Origin: Gammaproteobacteria bacterium
GTDB lineage: Bacteria > Pseudomonadota > Gammaproteobacteria > GCA-001735895
DNA: 15,397 nt
Assembly (NCBI GenBank): GCA_021767985.1
Contig: JAASSH010000007.1
Coordinates: forward strand, 1 to 15,397
Direction: 5' to 3'
The notes beneath the pieces are model-generated. The model had not been told where the DNA came from, did no database searches, and worked only from the letters and a program-made list of their open reading frames with translations. The position numbers and the translations under genes were made by a program. This document shows positions 14,495 through 15,397 of this stretch, piece by piece (the first letter of the stretch is position 1; each line of letters opens with the position of its first letter).

Positions 14495-15112
14495 ATGAGG
14501 AAAAATTTGGCTATAGTTTTTCTATCTCTAACCTTCTTAATACCAGCGGTGAGTCATGCCGCCAGGGACTATGGTCGCAGTCCGATTGACTTTGGCGGCG
14601 GGGTTTATCTCCTGCTCAAGTACGGAGAAATTACCATCGCTGACGATGTGCCCGAGGACGGGTCCGACATCAGGAATCTTGGCTTTGCCTTTGGCAAGTC
14701 TGTCAACGACGTAATTGCGATGGAATTCGAATATACCACCACCGTTAGCAAAGACGACGATTATGGTGGTACCGGTGCCAGCGCTGAGTTGGATACTGTA
14801 GGTTTTTTCGTGGTAGCCAAGTCTACGGGAGATCTCTATGGCAAGGCCAGGTTAGGCTATACCCGGGTTACCACGGATCTCGAGGATACAGCCATCATCG
14901 ATTGGGGTAATAGTGATAATATCTACGGTATAGCGGCCGGGCTTGGCGCCGGGTATAAATTCATGGAGGGCGGCGCAATCGAACTGGAGTATATGCTTTA
15001 CCCGAAGATTGAAGATGTCGAATTTGACTTCTCGGGCGTCGGTGGCCCCGTGTTCGAAGATGACCTGGAAGTCGATTTTGTATCGCTAAACTTCGTTTTA
15101 TCGTTCGAGTAA
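14495..15112 (+). CDS. Small outer-membrane beta-barrel protein (porin-like, OmpA/OmpW-like barrel)
   Basis: Probably an eight-stranded outer-membrane barrel of 205 residues. A clear signal peptide covers residues 1-22 (MRKNLAIVFLSLTFLIPAVSHA), with cleavage at SHA before ARDYGR. The mature part is rich in alternating polar and hydrophobic strands with Gly and aromatics (VYLLLKYGEI, IAMEFEYTTTV, GFFVVAKST, YGKARLGYTRV, YGIAAGLGAGYKF and AIELEYMLYP) and acidic loops. The final strand VDFVSLNFVLSFE ends with Phe in the penultimate position, near the C-terminal aromatic that the BAM complex normally recognises. AGGAG lies 9 nt before the start. The gene is somewhat AT-richer than its neighbours. 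It is convergent with a partial gene at the right edge. Its function is unknown; this barrel class includes surface, adhesion and small-solute proteins. Confidence 0.8.
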   Translation: MRKNLAIVFLSLTFLIPAVSHAARDYGRSPIDFGGGVYLLLKYGEITIADDVPEDGSDIRNLGFAFGKSVNDVIAMEFEYTTTVSKDDDYGGTGASAELDTVGFFVVAKSTGDLYGKARLGYTRVTTDLEDTAIIDWGNSDNIYGIAAGLGAGYKFMEGGAIELEYMLYPKIEDVEFDFSGVGGPVFEDDLEVDFVSLNFVLSFE

Positions 15113-15137
15113 TTTCCGAACGCGTAATACCTCCGCT

Positions 15138-15153
15138 TACCGGATGCCCGGTA
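15138..15153. terminator. Short hairpin between convergent genes (weak terminator candidate)
   Basis: TACCGG (15138-15143) and CCGGTA (15148-15153) form a perfect 6-bp stem with an ATGC loop in the 56-bp gap between two convergent genes. There is no T-tract on either strand, so this is a placement-based guess. Confidence 0.3.
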
Positions 15154-15168
15154 GCCAGGCAAACAGGA

Positions 15169-15397
15169 TTAAAACTGCAGGACCGGCAACGGTTTGCTGG
15201 TGTAAACCTCGCCGTAAGACTCACTGTTATCCGGGAAGCCGTCGGGATCGATGAACTCGACGTGATACTCACGATCGTCGAAATGATCGAAGCTTAACTC
15301 CCACTGGTTGTGTGGCCAGAAATACTCGCAGGCATTGCGCCCGGGATAAAAGGCTGCATCGTAGAGCGTGCCGAAACCCCTGGCGAAGCGGGTTTGA
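15169..15397 (-). CDS. C-terminal 75 residues of an unknown protein (partial, start outside window)
   Basis: My own reverse-strand translation is open from the window's right edge to a TAA at 15171-15169. The 75 residues are rich in aromatic and acidic residues (LYDAAFYPGRNACEYFWPHN, then WELSFDHFDDREYHVEFIDPDGF) and end SKPLPVLQF. This composition is protein-like and unlike a shadow frame: no plausible gene lies opposite. I do not recognise the family. The mix of Tyr, Phe, Trp and Asp with short beta-strand-like pieces would fit a secreted or beta-rich soluble domain, but this is speculative. Only the C-terminus is visible. Confidence 0.6.
   Translation of the reverse strand, partial: QTRFARGFGTLYDAAFYPGRNACEYFWPHNQWELSFDHFDDREYHVEFIDPDGFPDNSESYGEVYTSKPLPVLQF

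Overview
The window looks like a chromosomal segment of a gammaproteobacterium, probably free-living or marine and of moderately high GC. This rests on close resemblance, from memory, of the GloA and GabD products to enterobacterial proteins, a Fur-type iron operator, and the mix of amine- and quaternary-amine-type catabolic genes. No rRNA, tRNA, CRISPR array, insertion sequence or phage gene was seen.

Layout. (1) Positions 1-2447, minus strand: a probable operon of a small unknown protein, a phytanoyl-CoA-dioxygenase-family Fe(II)/2-oxoglutarate enzyme, a small zinc-ribbon protein and a DAO-family FAD amine/amino-acid oxidase that runs off the left edge. (2) 2575-3709, plus: a Fur-box promoter and a solitary ferric-iron ABC substrate-binding protein. 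(3) 3756-6711, minus: an Lrp/AsnC regulator, a type III glutamine-synthetase-like ligase and a MetX-like alpha/beta hydrolase, tightly packed, with ligase and hydrolase overlapping as TGATG. (4) 6863-8407, plus and divergent from the regulator: a Rieske oxygenase of the CntA/GbcA type and glyoxalase I, ending in a strong hairpin terminator shared with the next unit. (5) 8458-11237, minus: gabD and gabT (succinate-semialdehyde dehydrogenase and GABA transaminase), overlapping as ATGA. (6) 11391-14162, plus: a PLP-dependent Orn/Lys/Arg decarboxylase whose reading frame is cut by one in-frame TGA. (7) 14495-15112: a small outer-membrane beta-barrel protein in more AT-rich DNA. (8) 15169-15397, minus: the C-terminal end of an unknown gene.

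How it may fit together. The common theme is amine nitrogen: gamma-glutamyl-ligase-type chemistry, an FAD amine oxidase, a C-N-cleaving type Rieske oxygenase, GABA transaminase, succinate-semialdehyde dehydrogenase and an amino-acid decarboxylase. The Lrp-controlled divergent unit (Lrp, ligase, hydrolase // Rieske, GloA) is the best candidate for an undescribed pathway. It recalls the amine-glutamylation-then-oxygenation logic of aniline and isopropylamine degradation, but pairs a GS-like ligase with a CntA/GbcA-type oxygenase and a MetX-like hydrolase. The substrate cannot be read from the sequence. The second notable observation is the premature TGA in the decarboxylase gene, where the coding frame clearly continues on both sides of the stop.
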